A stretch of 64,000 bases of DNA, taken from positions 19,727,501 to 19,791,500 of the forward strand of contig CM064427.1 of assembly GCA_032690845.1 (NCBI GenBank), read 5' to 3'. The notes beneath the pieces were generated by a model that saw only the letters and a list, made by a program, of their open reading frames with translations, was not told the DNA's origin and did not search any database. The position numbers were made by a program, and so were the translations under genes. Below are positions 23,479-33,787 of the stretch, piece after piece. Position 1 is the stretch's first letter; every line of letters starts with the position of its first letter. The stretch comes from Eleusine coracana subsp. coracana. Taxonomy: Eukaryota; Streptophyta; Magnoliopsida; Poales; Poaceae.

Positions 23479-23509
23479 AGGAAATATGATTAAGAAATTG
23501 AAGTATAGT
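23479..23509. repeat. Inverted-repeat arm A (31 bp, partner 24416-24446)
   Basis: AGGAAATATGATTAAG...GTATAGT is the exact reverse complement of 24416-24446 over 31 bp. The arms enclose ~906 bp including all of WIP exon 2. Confidence 0.95.
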
Positions 23510-23622
23510 TACTATTTTCCCATGAAGGGCTACCTTACGAAAAAAAAAGATGGAATTGGTAATCTCAAAATCATTCAACAATTCGAAACTTCTTTATTGA
23601 ATATTCTTATACAATATCGATC

Positions 23623-23637
23623 AACGGCCGCATATAT
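23623..23637. repeat. Inverted-repeat arm B (15 bp, partner 24447-24461)
   Basis: AACGGCCGCATATAT is the exact reverse complement of 24447-24461. On the right side B' is directly adjacent to A', whereas on the left A and B are 113 bp apart and in non-collinear order. Confidence 0.9.
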
Positions 23638-23927
23638 AGAGGGAAGCTGAGAAGTTTCTTCGTCAAGTATAGGCGAACAATAACTATTTTTTATAACAAT
23701 GGAAAACAAGTATATAACAGTAATAATATTTTCCATGATTTATAGAACACACGCGATCCCAGCAAATAAACCTAAGACTCAGTTATCTATTATTAATAGT
23801 TATAACACCATAATAAGTAGGAGTAATACACATCATCGATACGCCTCACGAACGAACAAATGACGAATGAACAAAACTGACAAAAAGAAAAAAAAATTTG
23901 GTAGAGCTTGTGCAGTACAATGCATTA

Positions 23928-25684
23928 CTACATCTTGACGTTCGCTGGGGTCTGCTCCTCGACATGGCCACGGCCGAACGCCCTGACGTGGTCCTTGAGC
24001 GAGCGCTTGTGCTTGAAGTCTGATCCGCAGGCGCAGCGCCAGCGGCGGCCGCAGTTCTTCTCGTGCGTGCGCCAGTCCCCCCGCACGGCGAGCGCCTTGC
24101 CGCACCGGCGGCAGAGGAATGGCCTGGCGCAATGCCGGCGCCGGTAGTGCGTCTGCAGGGTGCGGAAGTCCTTGAGCGGCCGCGCGCGCGGGTGCTCCAC
24201 GTTGTTGCGGCACCCGGGCGCGCAGCAGAAGCACGGAAGACGGAGCATCGCTGCCGGCTGCGCGCCGCGAAGCGAGTCCGTGCCGCGCCGGTACTGCGAC
24301 CCGTGCCCCCACATGTGCATCTGCATGGCATGTATAAGATAGCAGAGATTGTAATTAATGAGTGCATGCATGGGAATTTCTCTAGCATTCTGTAATATTA
24401 TTATTACAACAATATACTATACTTCAATTTCTTAATCATATTTCCTATATATGCGGCCGTTAGCTGCGTGACATCAAAAGGTTGAATCTCGAAGGTGATC
24501 GATCAAGTCATATCTCCCGCATTTGGGAGACCATTAAATCATTCTTACAAAGACACAGCAGCTACATCCAATTTATAAGAACCCAAAAATCAAATGGAAG
24601 CCAAAAAATGATATCGATGCCTTTGAGCTTTTATTGTGGATGAAATAATGAATGTGTCTATATATCAAAAAAGTTGCATGATCTATCTAGACGCATATCC
24701 TGACAAGTTCCAACAAATTTAATTGTGTAGAGACTAGAGGTTGCATTGTACAACTGATTCTCTATGGAGATGGGACCGTGGGAGAACAAAACCTCTCTCT
24801 CTAGCTCTCTCTGTCTCTGGATGATGCATGTAAGTAACACAATACACACATGACATGTCAAACATGATCTGCCGTGGTCAATCCTGGAATGCAATCACAT
24901 AAAATCTACCGTGAATTGAGTGCATATGGCCCCCATTGCACATGAACCGGTGCAGAAACACAAACACCAATCAAGATTCCCTTGGCCCTGGCTACTGTGT
25001 ACAATTCCTCATGACGATCATGTGCATGCATGCCATGCATGTACTAGCTAGCTAGTTTCTACTAGCATCGATCTCAGAAACCCCATCAACTGAATCACTA
25101 TTCACCATCATTTGTGATCAAACCTGCAGGTTGTTGTATCTGCTGAATGTCTTGCAACACACAGAGCAAGCGAAGAGCGTGGGGCCAATGAGGATCTGTG
25201 CTGGGGTAGGGATCCAATACTTGCCCTTGATGAGCTTCCCAGCAGCCAAGTACTGCGAGCACTGGCCATCACTGGCAGTATCCTCCTCTGATTCTGGCTC
25301 TTCGCCTTCTTCCATCTTGTGATGACCATCATCGCTGTCGACAACAGACTTCTTTATGAGATTGTGGGGAGGACTAGGGCTGCTTGTAGACGGTAGACCA
25401 ATTTGAAGCTTGGTTTCCACATCCTCAATCACCTCCTCTTGTATCTTCGATTGCTGATGATTGCTGACACCAGAGTAGTTCTGGTCATGGCTTGCAGGTA
25501 GGAGGCTGAGGAGAGGGAGTGCTTCCTTTACGAGAGGGGGATCTGGAGGAGGACGAGGTATGGGTGTGAAACTTCTCCGGGAGGAAAAGAAATGATCCCT
25601 GTTAGGCCTCAGGAAGATGTATGGGTTGGCCATGGGGAGCCTGGAGCGATTGCTTGCTGGAGTGGAGGAGCAAGGCACCACCAT
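23928..25684 (-). CDS. WIP: WIP-family C2H2 zinc-finger transcription factor, two exons
   Basis: Exon 1 is 25684-25124 (187 codons) and exon 2 is 24320-23931 plus TAA/TGA-type stop to 23928 (130 codons), 317 residues in total. The intron 25123-24321 (803 bp) has GT (CTGCAG|GTTTGA) and AG (ATGCAG|ATGCAC) borders in phase 0. The WIP motif KYWIPTPAQILIGP is at about residues 155-168. Zinc finger 1 (C173, C176, H189, H193) is split by the intron. Finger 2 lies at ~219-250, finger 3 at ~257-277 (ending HEKNC) and finger 4 at ~283-306. RPLKDFRTLQTHY and RGDWRTHEKNC are family signatures. The N-terminal half is proline/serine rich and acidic (EEGEEPESEED). A second Met at codon 18 (25633, MANPYIFLRPN) resembles the usual WIP N-terminus and may be the true start (300 aa). 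WIP proteins act in the nucleus in organ patterning and seed-coat development. No disabling mutation is seen. Confidence 0.93.
24321..25123 (-). other. Intron of WIP gene (803 bp)
   Basis: Phase-0 GT-AG intron interrupting zinc finger 1 between Q187 and M188. It contains the right arms of both inverted repeats (24416-24461), CT-rich repeats at 24792-24816, and CATGCATG/GCATGCATGC words near 25022-25042, known as RY-type B3-factor sites in plants; their function here is inferred only. Confidence 0.85.
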
Positions 25685-25699
25685 AGGTACTTGCCTCTG

Positions 25700-25708
25700 T
25701 ATTATAGG
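25700..25708 (-). promoter_or_regulatory. Possible TATA box of WIP gene
   Basis: Minus strand CCCCTATAATACAGAGG centres about 20 bp upstream of the ATG at 25684. If used, transcription would begin near or below that ATG, which favours translation from the ATG at 25633. Confidence 0.35.
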
Positions 25709-26606
25709 GGGAAGACAACTTGGGGGTAGGGTCCGGGCATGTCAGTGTTTAAGGTATATATCAACTACCCGTGATGTGTATGAGCTTCATTCACATGTAA
25801 AACATTTCAGGTTTTGTAGCAATCCTATTAACTTCTTGTGATCGATGACCTCTTCTCATGTTGTTCTATTTTGCCTGATTGTGTTATGTTTTTTGTCTCC
25901 TTTTTCTTTCTTCACTTTGGCGTCCTTTTGTAACCAAGGTCCTCGAATATCATACCATAAAATGATGCTATGATTTTACTGTGGGTGCAGGTATTAGGTG
26001 CGCTGCATGACACAACAATGATTAATTCTACTAATGTACAGAATTATTGTTGTACCATATATAGCCAATGGGTTTCTTAATTTTTTGTGATAGTATGTAG
26101 AGATGTATTGGTGCTTCTCAGATAATGAAATTTTGGCACCTTACAAAGATAGAATAAGATAATTTGAATATTATTATTGTAGTTACGGATTCTAAATTTA
26201 TCACGATGTATTTGCTTGTACAAAGAAAAAAGTTATGACACAACATATGGAGATGTTTGATTCAATTAATCAGAAGAAATATATCAATTGTTGTATACTC
26301 TGCTCCACACAGCTACTAATTGTGTGTCCACATGATGATATTGCATCTTTAAAGTTCAATAATTTTGTGATGTTGATCAATGTTTTAAATTGGAACTATA
26401 ACTTTTGTGATTATATATATGTATCAAAGAAAATTACCTACAATAGATAATAACATGTGATATTATGAAATTTTATCGACACTTGATGACTCCTTCCTCT
26501 ACTCTATTTCATCAGTGAAATCACAGTAATATAGGTTTTGAAAATGTACAACAAAAAGAAGTTTCTTTTGCATCTCCAAACCTGTTGCATTGTCCCTATC
26601 GGAAAG
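25709..26606. other. Upstream region of WIP gene, no gene seen
   Basis: AT-rich, with no coherent ORF or repeat recognised; likely the promoter-proximal region of the minus-strand WIP gene. Confidence 0.5.
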
Positions 26607-26720
26607 CCGTTCTTTGCCGAGTGCCCAAAGCACTCGACAACCTGCACACGACAAAAAATAACTTGGCTTACAAAGACTTTGCCGAGTGCCAGGACAACAC
26701 TCGGCCAAAACAAAAGGCGA
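26607..26720. mobile_element. Fragment with CACTA-type subterminal repeats
   Basis: CTTTGCCGAGTGCCC (about 26613), AGCACTCGACAAC (about 26628), GACTTTGCCGAGTGCC (about 26676) and ACACTCGGCC (about 26696) are the TTTGCCGAGTG repeats that also line the CACTA element at 28531-31325. No terminal CACTA is visible, so this is a remnant. Confidence 0.55.
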
Positions 26721-27855
26721 GTCAATGGCGAGTTGACGGCTGACATCATCGTACATTATTATCACAATTTGCTGAAACTAGTCAGGTGACATATGCAATC
26801 CTTCAGAAATACACTAATAAAACACGATGAGTTTAGTATATAAATTGACATTTACCTATTGTGTTCCTGTCATACCAACAGCGAGATTGCTGAGTTAATC
26901 ATATTTAAAGGGGTTACATGAGACCAATCGTGAAGTTTCTGGTAGATTGATCCCACTTATTTTATAGCTGATCCAGAAAACTGACCTGTCTCACCAATGT
27001 TTGGGTGACTACACAATGAGGTCTCTATATGGAAGACAATAATATTATTCAGGCTTCGAATATGCTAGCTAGTGTTCCCTTTATTTCCCTTAGTCAAGGT
27101 CATGGATTTTTATGTTTCTTGAATCAACCTATGTCATGGCTTTCTCTTTTCGTTGAGAAACCATTTTTTGTTTTTGCTTAACTGAAGAAACGAACAAGCA
27201 TCATCTTCCAAATTTCATCTTTAGTCATCAGATGGTTGTATGGTCCACCAACCTGCAGCTACAAACCGGCTAGAGAGAACAACGGCCATGCTTGACTTTA
27301 CCAGTCCCATCCCATCAGAGCACTGTGATCATTTTGCCTCGGCAAGACAACATCCATCCTAGAAATCTTCCCTCCGATATGATTCTGCTTGTTTTTTTTT
27401 CCTCCGATATGATTCTGCTTGTGAAATGATGCATTTTCTCCTTCTGTAATCAGTGGATATAGACATGGAAAGTTCATATGCCTCCATCTGACTAGTACAA
27501 ATGTACAATCAACCATGACTGATACAACGGTCCTTTCGCAACCTGTTGATCAATGACGATTATGATGATTTTTGAAGTGCAAAAGTGTGCTTAACGAACA
27601 TCATCATAACAACCTTTGGTGAGGAATTTGAAAGGACGCCAATTATAGAGCTGAAAGGACGGGCAGAGTCTTGTGGGTGATTATTCTGCCACATTTAGTT
27701 TTTCCAGGAGATGTCTCTGACACAAGACCCACAATATGCTATTGTGACGGCATATAAACCCATGCAAGCACGCATCCGGTGGGGCGCACCTGCTAGAAGG
27801 CGGGTCAGCCCGTCAGCATGTTTCCATGGAAGAGTGGTAGGAATATTGAAACATA
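26721..27855. other. Intergenic DNA, little recognisable
   Basis: No coding sequence or known element found, apart from a 21-bp direct repeat around a T9 run at 27371-27421. Confidence 0.45.
27371..27421. repeat. 21-bp direct repeat flanking T9
   Basis: CCTCCGATATGATTCTGCTT+G occurs at 27371-27391 and identically at 27401-27421, separated only by nine Ts. Confidence 0.9.
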
Positions 27856-28089
27856 CTACTTCTGTTTTTAAATTATTATCACTATTGATTTTTTAGTTAA
27901 CTTTGACCATTTGTTTTATTCAATTTTTTTAAAAAAGTATCATATATGTTGTCATATTTTGTTTTATCATCAAAGGAAATTAAAGCATAATTTAATTTTT
28001 TTTGTATTTGAAATAATATTTTAAATAAAATGAATAGTTAAAATTAAATTAATAAGTCAATAACGATAACAATTTAAGAATGGAGGGAG
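27856..28089. mobile_element. Stowaway MITE (234 bp)
   Basis: TA duplications at 27854-27855 and 28090-28091. The right end reads GAATGGAGGGAG, the reverse of the canonical Stowaway CTCCCTCC end. The left end CTACTTCTG...TAAATTATTATC is its diverged inverted partner. Interior AT-rich, non-coding. Confidence 0.82.
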
Positions 28090-28091
28090 TA

Positions 28092-28530
28092 TATGACCTC
28101 TATATATAGACTGCAGGTTACTTTCAAAAAGATTGCTATCGTTAGATTGTGATTTTTTTTGCTGGAACCACAATAATGACTGTCCAGCATGGATCTACTG
28201 CTTCAACTTGGACTTCCCTTCTTAAAATCATGGTAACAAATTAAAATGTGCCTATTACCACTTTATGTATTTTTAGTTATAATACTCCATTCCTTTCACT
28301 ATGTTTGTCCATGGGCATGGGGAAATGCCCAATCTATGATGTGGCAGAGTACAAACCATTAGATCATGAGCGAAGGATTGAGATTGCCACGTCACATCAA
28401 ACAGGCCAGAATTGCAGTTAACTTGTTGCTACCTTTTGCTTTTAAAAAATTGATTTACGTGTTCTATGCACCATGGTAATCATGGACACGTGAAATAATG
28501 TTAGAGAGACCAACAAATAATCCCTGTCGT
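28092..28530. other. Intergenic DNA between MITE and CACTA element
   Basis: No gene or repeat recognised. Its last three bases, CGT (28528-28530), form the left target duplication of the CACTA element. Confidence 0.45.
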
Positions 28531-29356
28531 CACTACGGGAAAATTGATGTTTGTCGAGTGTCCTCTTCTTTGCCAAGTGCTAAAATAATATACTAGGCAA
28601 ATAAATTTTCCTGCATACTTTAGGTGTTTTTAAAAAGTTACCAAACAAATTTAAAAAATAGTTAAATTTTGCAATGATACAATTTATGTAATCTATGACC
28701 TATACAAAATAACTTGAAGTCAAATTTGAATTTGACTATCAATTTGACTTCAAATCTTAACGACTCATTCTCAACTCTAAGTTTATTTTTCGTAGATTAT
28801 CCGTTTTATAAGTAATGTAGGTGACAACTTGTGTGAAACCTTCTCTACATTTTATCGTAGTTTTCACTTGTAATACCATCACATCATGACAAATCTCATG
28901 ATTATCAAATTTTATTTGTTTTTCTTAGAATTTAAAAATCATTCAGACACACCTTAGTATGGTCATATTTCTCAAACACAACATTAAATTTCTTTTTATT
29001 TCATGGGTAAGGTCTCAAATTTGGCTAAATAACATGAATATAATTTTTATACTCATTGATTTTTTATTTGAGTCACTTGTAGTTCAAATTTGTCTTTATT
29101 AAAAAAAGTTGCTTCAAATATCATTAATTAGCAAAATATAGCAAAAAAATGCAAAAAAATGTCAAATTTTAACACGAAGTAACACATGTTGTATGTGGAG
29201 AGTACGAAACGTTTTGAGAATAGAAGAGGAAAAAAAGAAATTTTTACCGAGTGTCAAGAAAAAACAAAGCCTTATCTTTGCCGAGTGTCAAAAATAATGT
29301 TGACATCTGCTAAGTCACAACAAATAAATAGACCTAGGCGAGGCGCCAAAACTACT

Positions 29357-30850
29357 TGTTGGTAGAATTCAACAGATGGCTAGTGTGGGCAAGTTAAATC
29401 CGCAAGCGCACGGACATCCAGTTGTAGTATTTCACCACTGGATTACTCCAATGGCTGCCATTTATAGTTTTCTCAAGGGTAGTTGGCAGTCAAGAGATAG
29501 CACGTTCATAACTATATAACTAATAATATACCAAAGTCATAGATACGAGTAACGATAATAAATGATAGTGGGTAGTGACACACTGAACAATCCAATCTAA
29601 CATTAGTCCAAAGTCTAGGTTAAGTGGGTTACCAAGAGTTAAGTTGGGTTCTGATGTACTTCTATACTCCTGCCTATAGGTTAGATACATGCAACATATA
29701 CAAGCATAAGTCCTATGCCAAGCCGAGACAGAGAGGATTAATAGGCACAGTAGGGTTGTCACCACCTGCTGGCAATCCTTTACTAAGACACGTGACAAAA
29801 GGCAATTAATTCCTTACCGCCACACCTATTCCTGTTCGTGGGGTAACCAAGCACTCAAAGATATTTACCAACCTAAGCACCATGCTTACATTGCTAAATA
29901 ATACTCTCGATTCCTATGGGGCTTTGGCCCTTCAGACCAACAAGTCAAGAGTAAGAATACACTTAACTCTAACTCGATGGATCAACGAATTAAGTACTAG
30001 ATAATGCATAACTCTAACGCTACGGATCAACAAGCCAAAGACTATATCACACAAAACAAGTTATTGACTAAAGCATGTCTAACCATAATATGCATTGAAC
30101 GAGTGCAAAAGCATAGACTGACTAGTATGAGTATGTGAAGCATAGAGCTACCAAACATTACTAGGCAACAACCTAATAAAAGGCACATGACTATCACACT
30201 AGTATAAATAAATAAAGCACAAGGAGTAAATAAGATAATTCTATTAATAAAAGGAATAAGTTTTACTAGAGAGGGATAGTGTGGAACTATATCCAAGACT
30301 CCAAAACTAGGTCAAGGACATCGAGTCAGTTCTCCTCTATGCTAAACTCCACTAGGGCCTAAGGACTAAGTATAATACTAGAGAATGGATTCTTCTTGAT
30401 GTGTGTGGAAGTGGGAGGCACTTCCCTCCTTTTATAGTGCTCAAAGGTCGGTTTGTAGGAGTAATCGCAACGGAACCTCGACGCACCGACGTTGGCAAAG
30501 GGCTGAGGGAACGACACCTGGAAGGGGGAGGAGAACCGCCTCAAGACCCGGTCGGACGACCTAGGGGCTTGGTCGGCCGACCTAGAGTTGGGCCGTTGGT
30601 CCTGTGCTTTCTTAAGGTGACAGACAGGTGGGCCCTCTTCTAATTTATGTCAGTGTTCTCCCATGCAATCCTGTGTAGCCATATCATTGATCCGTGGGGA
30701 GTCTGGTTGGCGCTCTCCCATTGGTCGGAATGTTATTTCATGGATCTTACTCCATTTCTCCACTCCTTTTATATATATTCTCTGCATGCACATAAATCTC
30801 CATGAACAAGTAGAATCTTATTAATCCTAGCTAACATGCGTGTATGAAAT
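29357..30850 (-). repeat. Athila-like gypsy LTR inside the CACTA element
   Basis: Closely related over 30420-30650 to the LTR at 57528-58727 (shared CCCAAAGGTCGGT-type and GCAGGTGGGCCC-type blocks). The left end TGTTGGTAG (29357) is preceded by GAGGCGCCAAAA (29339-29350), on the minus strand TTTTGGCGCC, the start of an Athila-type primer site; this end is therefore the 3' end of a minus-strand LTR. U3 has GGTCGGACGACC (30550-30561) and GGTCGGCCGACC (30571-30582), and a TATA-like TTTTATAG region at about 30430. The right boundary is approximate and internal sequence is otherwise missing. Confidence 0.6.
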
Positions 30851-30984
30851 ACTAAGTCTTCTCTTATTTATGGCTATATAATTAATTACATTTCAAGGAA
30901 ATAAGGACTTTGCCGAGTGCCCAATAAAAAACACTCGGCAAAGAGGTATAATATAAAAAGATTGAGAACGGAGTGTATACTCAA

Positions 30985-31060
30985 GTGACAATGTGGTGCA
31001 GTGGTAGGGAACTTCACGCGTGAAGTGAAGGTCACTGGTTCGAATTTCACCGGCCGGACT
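30985..31060 (+). ncRNA. tRNA-like segment with pol III A and B boxes (SINE-like)
   Basis: TGGTGCAGTGGTAG (about 30993) resembles an A box and GGTTCGAATTT (31037) a B box, 44 bp apart, the spacing in tRNA genes. Between them ACTTCACG-CGTGAAGT forms an anticodon-stem-like hairpin. No clean acceptor stem was found and a T-rich tail follows at about 31120-31160, so a tRNA-derived SINE fragment or decayed tRNA is more likely than a working tRNA gene. Confidence 0.4.
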
Positions 31061-31325
31061 TAGTGCATAGTGTGTGAAAAATATATTGCAGCTTGCGACG
31101 GGGATGAGCAGGCGAGGTTCTTGGGCAATTTATTTTTGCTATTTTATTGAGTTTTTTTTATGATTTACATTTTACTGAGTGCCAGACTTTGCCGAGTGTG
31201 CAACGGAAAACACTCGGCAAAGAGCGCTTTGCCGGTACTTTATTTGTTAAGTGCTTTTTGTCGGGTGTATTTATGCCTTTGCCGAGGATTTCTGGCACTC
31301 AGCAAAGACTGGGTTTCTGGTAGTG

Positions 31326-31896
31326 CGTCAATCTATACCTGCTGATACATGCATAGCTGCGAAGCGCGTACGGCAACATCAACTCTTGCATGCGACAACA
31401 TCGGTCACTATAAGATTTGCCATCTTTGCCGACAATTTTATCTGAAGTGGCCAACAGTATAATACTCTTTTGTATGCTTTTTTTAGTGCCCAACAATTTT
31501 CCGATTGTAATATGTATATTGTCTGACAGTTTTAGTGTATTACGTACCAACAGCATCATTCCCATCAAACTCATATGGAGCAGTTTTTGTTGGTACTAAA
31601 CCAAATAACTAGAAACTGTTGGCACTTCTATGAAGACTGTTGGTACGTATTGCAAGTGCTGCAATGAGTAACAAAAAAAAATTATGAATTGTGAGATAAT
31701 GTTACTTCTCTTGCAAAAAAAAGCCCATCTGGTCTACTGTATTTTTTTTTATATGACTGGACTATTGTATATATACGTTGTTGATAAACTTTCGAAACAT
31801 AGGATATATGGATTTACATTTGGATTGTTACAGAGTGCTGCTTTTTCTTGGCTTATGCAAATGACGTATATGAATATAGCAGAAATTGTTCGAGAC
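31326..31896. other. Intergenic DNA between CACTA and copia elements
   Basis: AT-rich, no gene recognised. The last bases GAGAC (31892-31896) are the left flank of the copia element. Confidence 0.45.
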
Positions 31897-32693
31897 TGTA
31901 AGGTTCATGACCATTGAGGTCACCCCAAGGTATGAATGTTTTGGTGATGAATGAAAAACATGAAATATGACTAATGTTTACATGAGTGTTATGCGTGTAG
32001 GAAACCATTCTACTTAATGATGATCAATGATGGTTTTCTTGGAGATGGATGACAATGACCACAAGCATGGAGGCTTGATGAGCTTGATGGAGTCCAAGGA
32101 TTTATGGAGATGGATCAAAGCTAAGGACAAGCTACGGAGCAAGTGTTCGAAACACTTGTCTAGTTGTTAGGGTTTTGAGTCTATAGGAAAAACCGGACTA
32201 TCAAGGAGGTCTTGGTCATATCTCTTTAGGTCATGCTAGTCGGTGATGTGTATGGATGCTCAGTGAAATCACAGGTACTAGGTGACACTGGAGAAGCCAA
32301 GGAGCTGTTAAAAGAAGCCAAGAAATGAAGTCATGCGAGAACGAGGAGTTTTAACTTCTAGACAGAGTGACCGGACAGAGGGATCAGAGGAGACTGGACT
32401 GTACGGTCAGTAGGAGACCAGAGAGCTGTCTGTGAGGAGTCTATCAGCGTGAAGACCCATACTAATCGGACGGTTCGGTATGTATGAATGGAAGTCAGGA
32501 CAGAGAGGTGCAAAAATAGGTGCTCTCTGAAATGGACAGAGATGAAGAGACCGGACAGTCTAGTCTACTGTCAGTTCTGGAGGAGCCGTTACAGAGTGAC
32601 CGGACGGTCTGGTCTGGCAGAGACCGGACAGTACGGTCAGTTGGCCCAGAAAGGTGATTTCATGGAGCAACGACTAGTTTGAGGTTGGAAACC

Positions 32694-32700
32694 TATATAA
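32694..32700 (+). promoter_or_regulatory. TATA box in copia 5' LTR
   Basis: AACCTATATAATTTTG follows the dyad-rich U3. The same position in the 3' LTR is 40724-40730; in the LTR at 61856 it is mutated to CCTACATAA, and at 44831 to CCAATATAA. Confidence 0.65.
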
Positions 32701-33686
32701 TTTTGTTATTGGGGTCTTAGAGACCTCTCTTGGCCAGTGGAATACCTTGGAGCATTTGGTAAGAGCCAAGAGGAAAAGAGAGGAGCACTAGGAGGGGATA
32801 TTGGATATCTTGAGAGTGCTAGAGAGAGTAGCTTGAGTATCTATGCACATCTAGGAATAGGGTGTCCTTGAGGGTGTGACCTAGGTTGTTACTCTTGATC
32901 TATGGTGAGACCTAGACCGGTTAGGTGTCAGTGATGATCGAGCCTATCGTGATTGGTTGTGAAGGCCATCACACGTTTGTACACGGTTTGAGCCCACCAG
33001 TGAAAGGGGCATCGCTAGTGAGCATCCGTGTCAGCTTGGGGAGTCCGGCAATTTCTCAAGGGAGGCGAGCTTGTGTCTTGGTGGCAGCGGTGATGCAACC
33101 GTGCCTTCACTCCGGGAGTGATTCCGGGCTCGTGTGCAGGAACTCCACTTGGTGATGGGAGGGACCAGGACTCTGGCGGGAGTTGTCCAACGAGGAGTAG
33201 GGAAAGGCGCCATGCTTCCAAGACGTCGGTAAAAATACCATGAGCCATCTCTTACTCTACTCCTTACATTGATGCCTTACTTTCATGAATAGACTTGCAG
33301 ACTTGCATGAATAGACTTCTTTACTCGCTAGTTGTTCTTAGCTTTCACTTGATCACTAGTATGTATAGGAGTTGCTCTGGCTTGATTGATCACCCTAGTA
33401 TGTATTGTGCTACTCATGCTTGTGTGCCTATGTTATACTTGATGATCTAGTAGCTTTGCATGAGTAGGCTCCTTTGCTAGCTTGTTGTGTGCCTCCGCAT
33501 GTCTTTGTTCACTAGCTTGCATAGGAGTTGTGTGCCTCATGTGTGATTGACTACTATGCTTAGGTTGTCTTTCCTTTCATAGGGTTATCTTATTAGTGTG
33601 ATCACTACTAGAATTGTGTAGGAGTTGTTTGAGTGATCGGTTTTAGTAATTGGCAAATTAGGTACATAGTTTGAGTTCCCGATTCA

Positions 33687-33697
33687 CCCCCCCCCCC
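33687..33697. repeat. Poly-C tract near U5 end
   Basis: C11 in GATTCAC(n)TCC. The equivalent site is C6 in the 3' LTR (41764-41769), C15 at 63710-63724 and G9 on the opposite strand at 18470-18478. Confidence 0.9.
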
Positions 33698-33721
33698 TCC
33701 TACTCACTCGATCCTTTCAAG

Positions 33722-33732
33722 TGGTATCAGAT
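33722..33732 (+). other. Primer-binding site (initiator Met-tRNA)
   Basis: TGGTATCAGATG lies two bases after the LTR end and matches the 3' end complement of initiator tRNA-Met (TGGTATCAGAGC) over its first ten bases. Confidence 0.88.
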
Positions 33733-33787
33733 GCAAGTGCTCATTATAGGGCTTAACCGCCTTGAGTAGTGACCATATTGAGTTGGT

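Larger units (their letters stand above)
23068..23927. other. 3' flank of WIP gene, no coding sequence
   Basis: AT-rich unique-looking DNA between the MITE and the WIP stop codon. It should contain the 3' UTR. Arms of two inverted repeats lie here (23479-23509 and 23623-23637), with partners inside the WIP intron. Confidence 0.6.
28531..31325. mobile_element. Non-autonomous CACTA transposon (2795 bp) with CGT target duplication
   Basis: The left end CACTACGGGAAAA and right end TTTCTGGTAGTG (reverse complement CACTACCAGAAA) are CACTA terminal inverted repeats. The direct flanks are CGT at 28528-28530 and CGT at 31326-31328, the 3-bp duplication made by this superfamily. Subterminal TTTGCCGAGTG-type repeats in both orientations cluster near 28553-28585, 29245-29292, 30909-30940 and 31185-31310. 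No transposase sequence is seen, so mobility would need enzyme from elsewhere. It carries a gypsy LTR (29357-~30850) and a tRNA-like segment (~30985-31060). Confidence 0.87.
31897..33719 (+). repeat. 5' LTR of copia element (1823 bp)
   Basis: Starts TGTAAGGTTCATG, ends ATCCTTTCA. U3 carries repeated CCGGACnGT-type dyads between 32345 and 32640. TATATAA is at 32694-32700. A C11 run (33687-33697) lies just before the end. Confidence 0.92.

Noticed and set aside
23833..24395. Several long ORFs overlapping WIP exon 2 on both strands
   Set aside because: They are other frames of the GC-rich exon; their Arg/Ala/Pro-rich translations have no domain, while the WIP frame has four zinc fingers.
30985..31060. 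Functional tRNA gene
   Set aside because: A and B boxes are spaced correctly but no acceptor stem closes, and it lies inside a transposon.
33015..33248. Short ORFs recurring in each copia LTR (also 41144, 45078 and 62987)
   Set aside because: They recur because the LTR recurs; frames are not conserved between copies and lie in U5.
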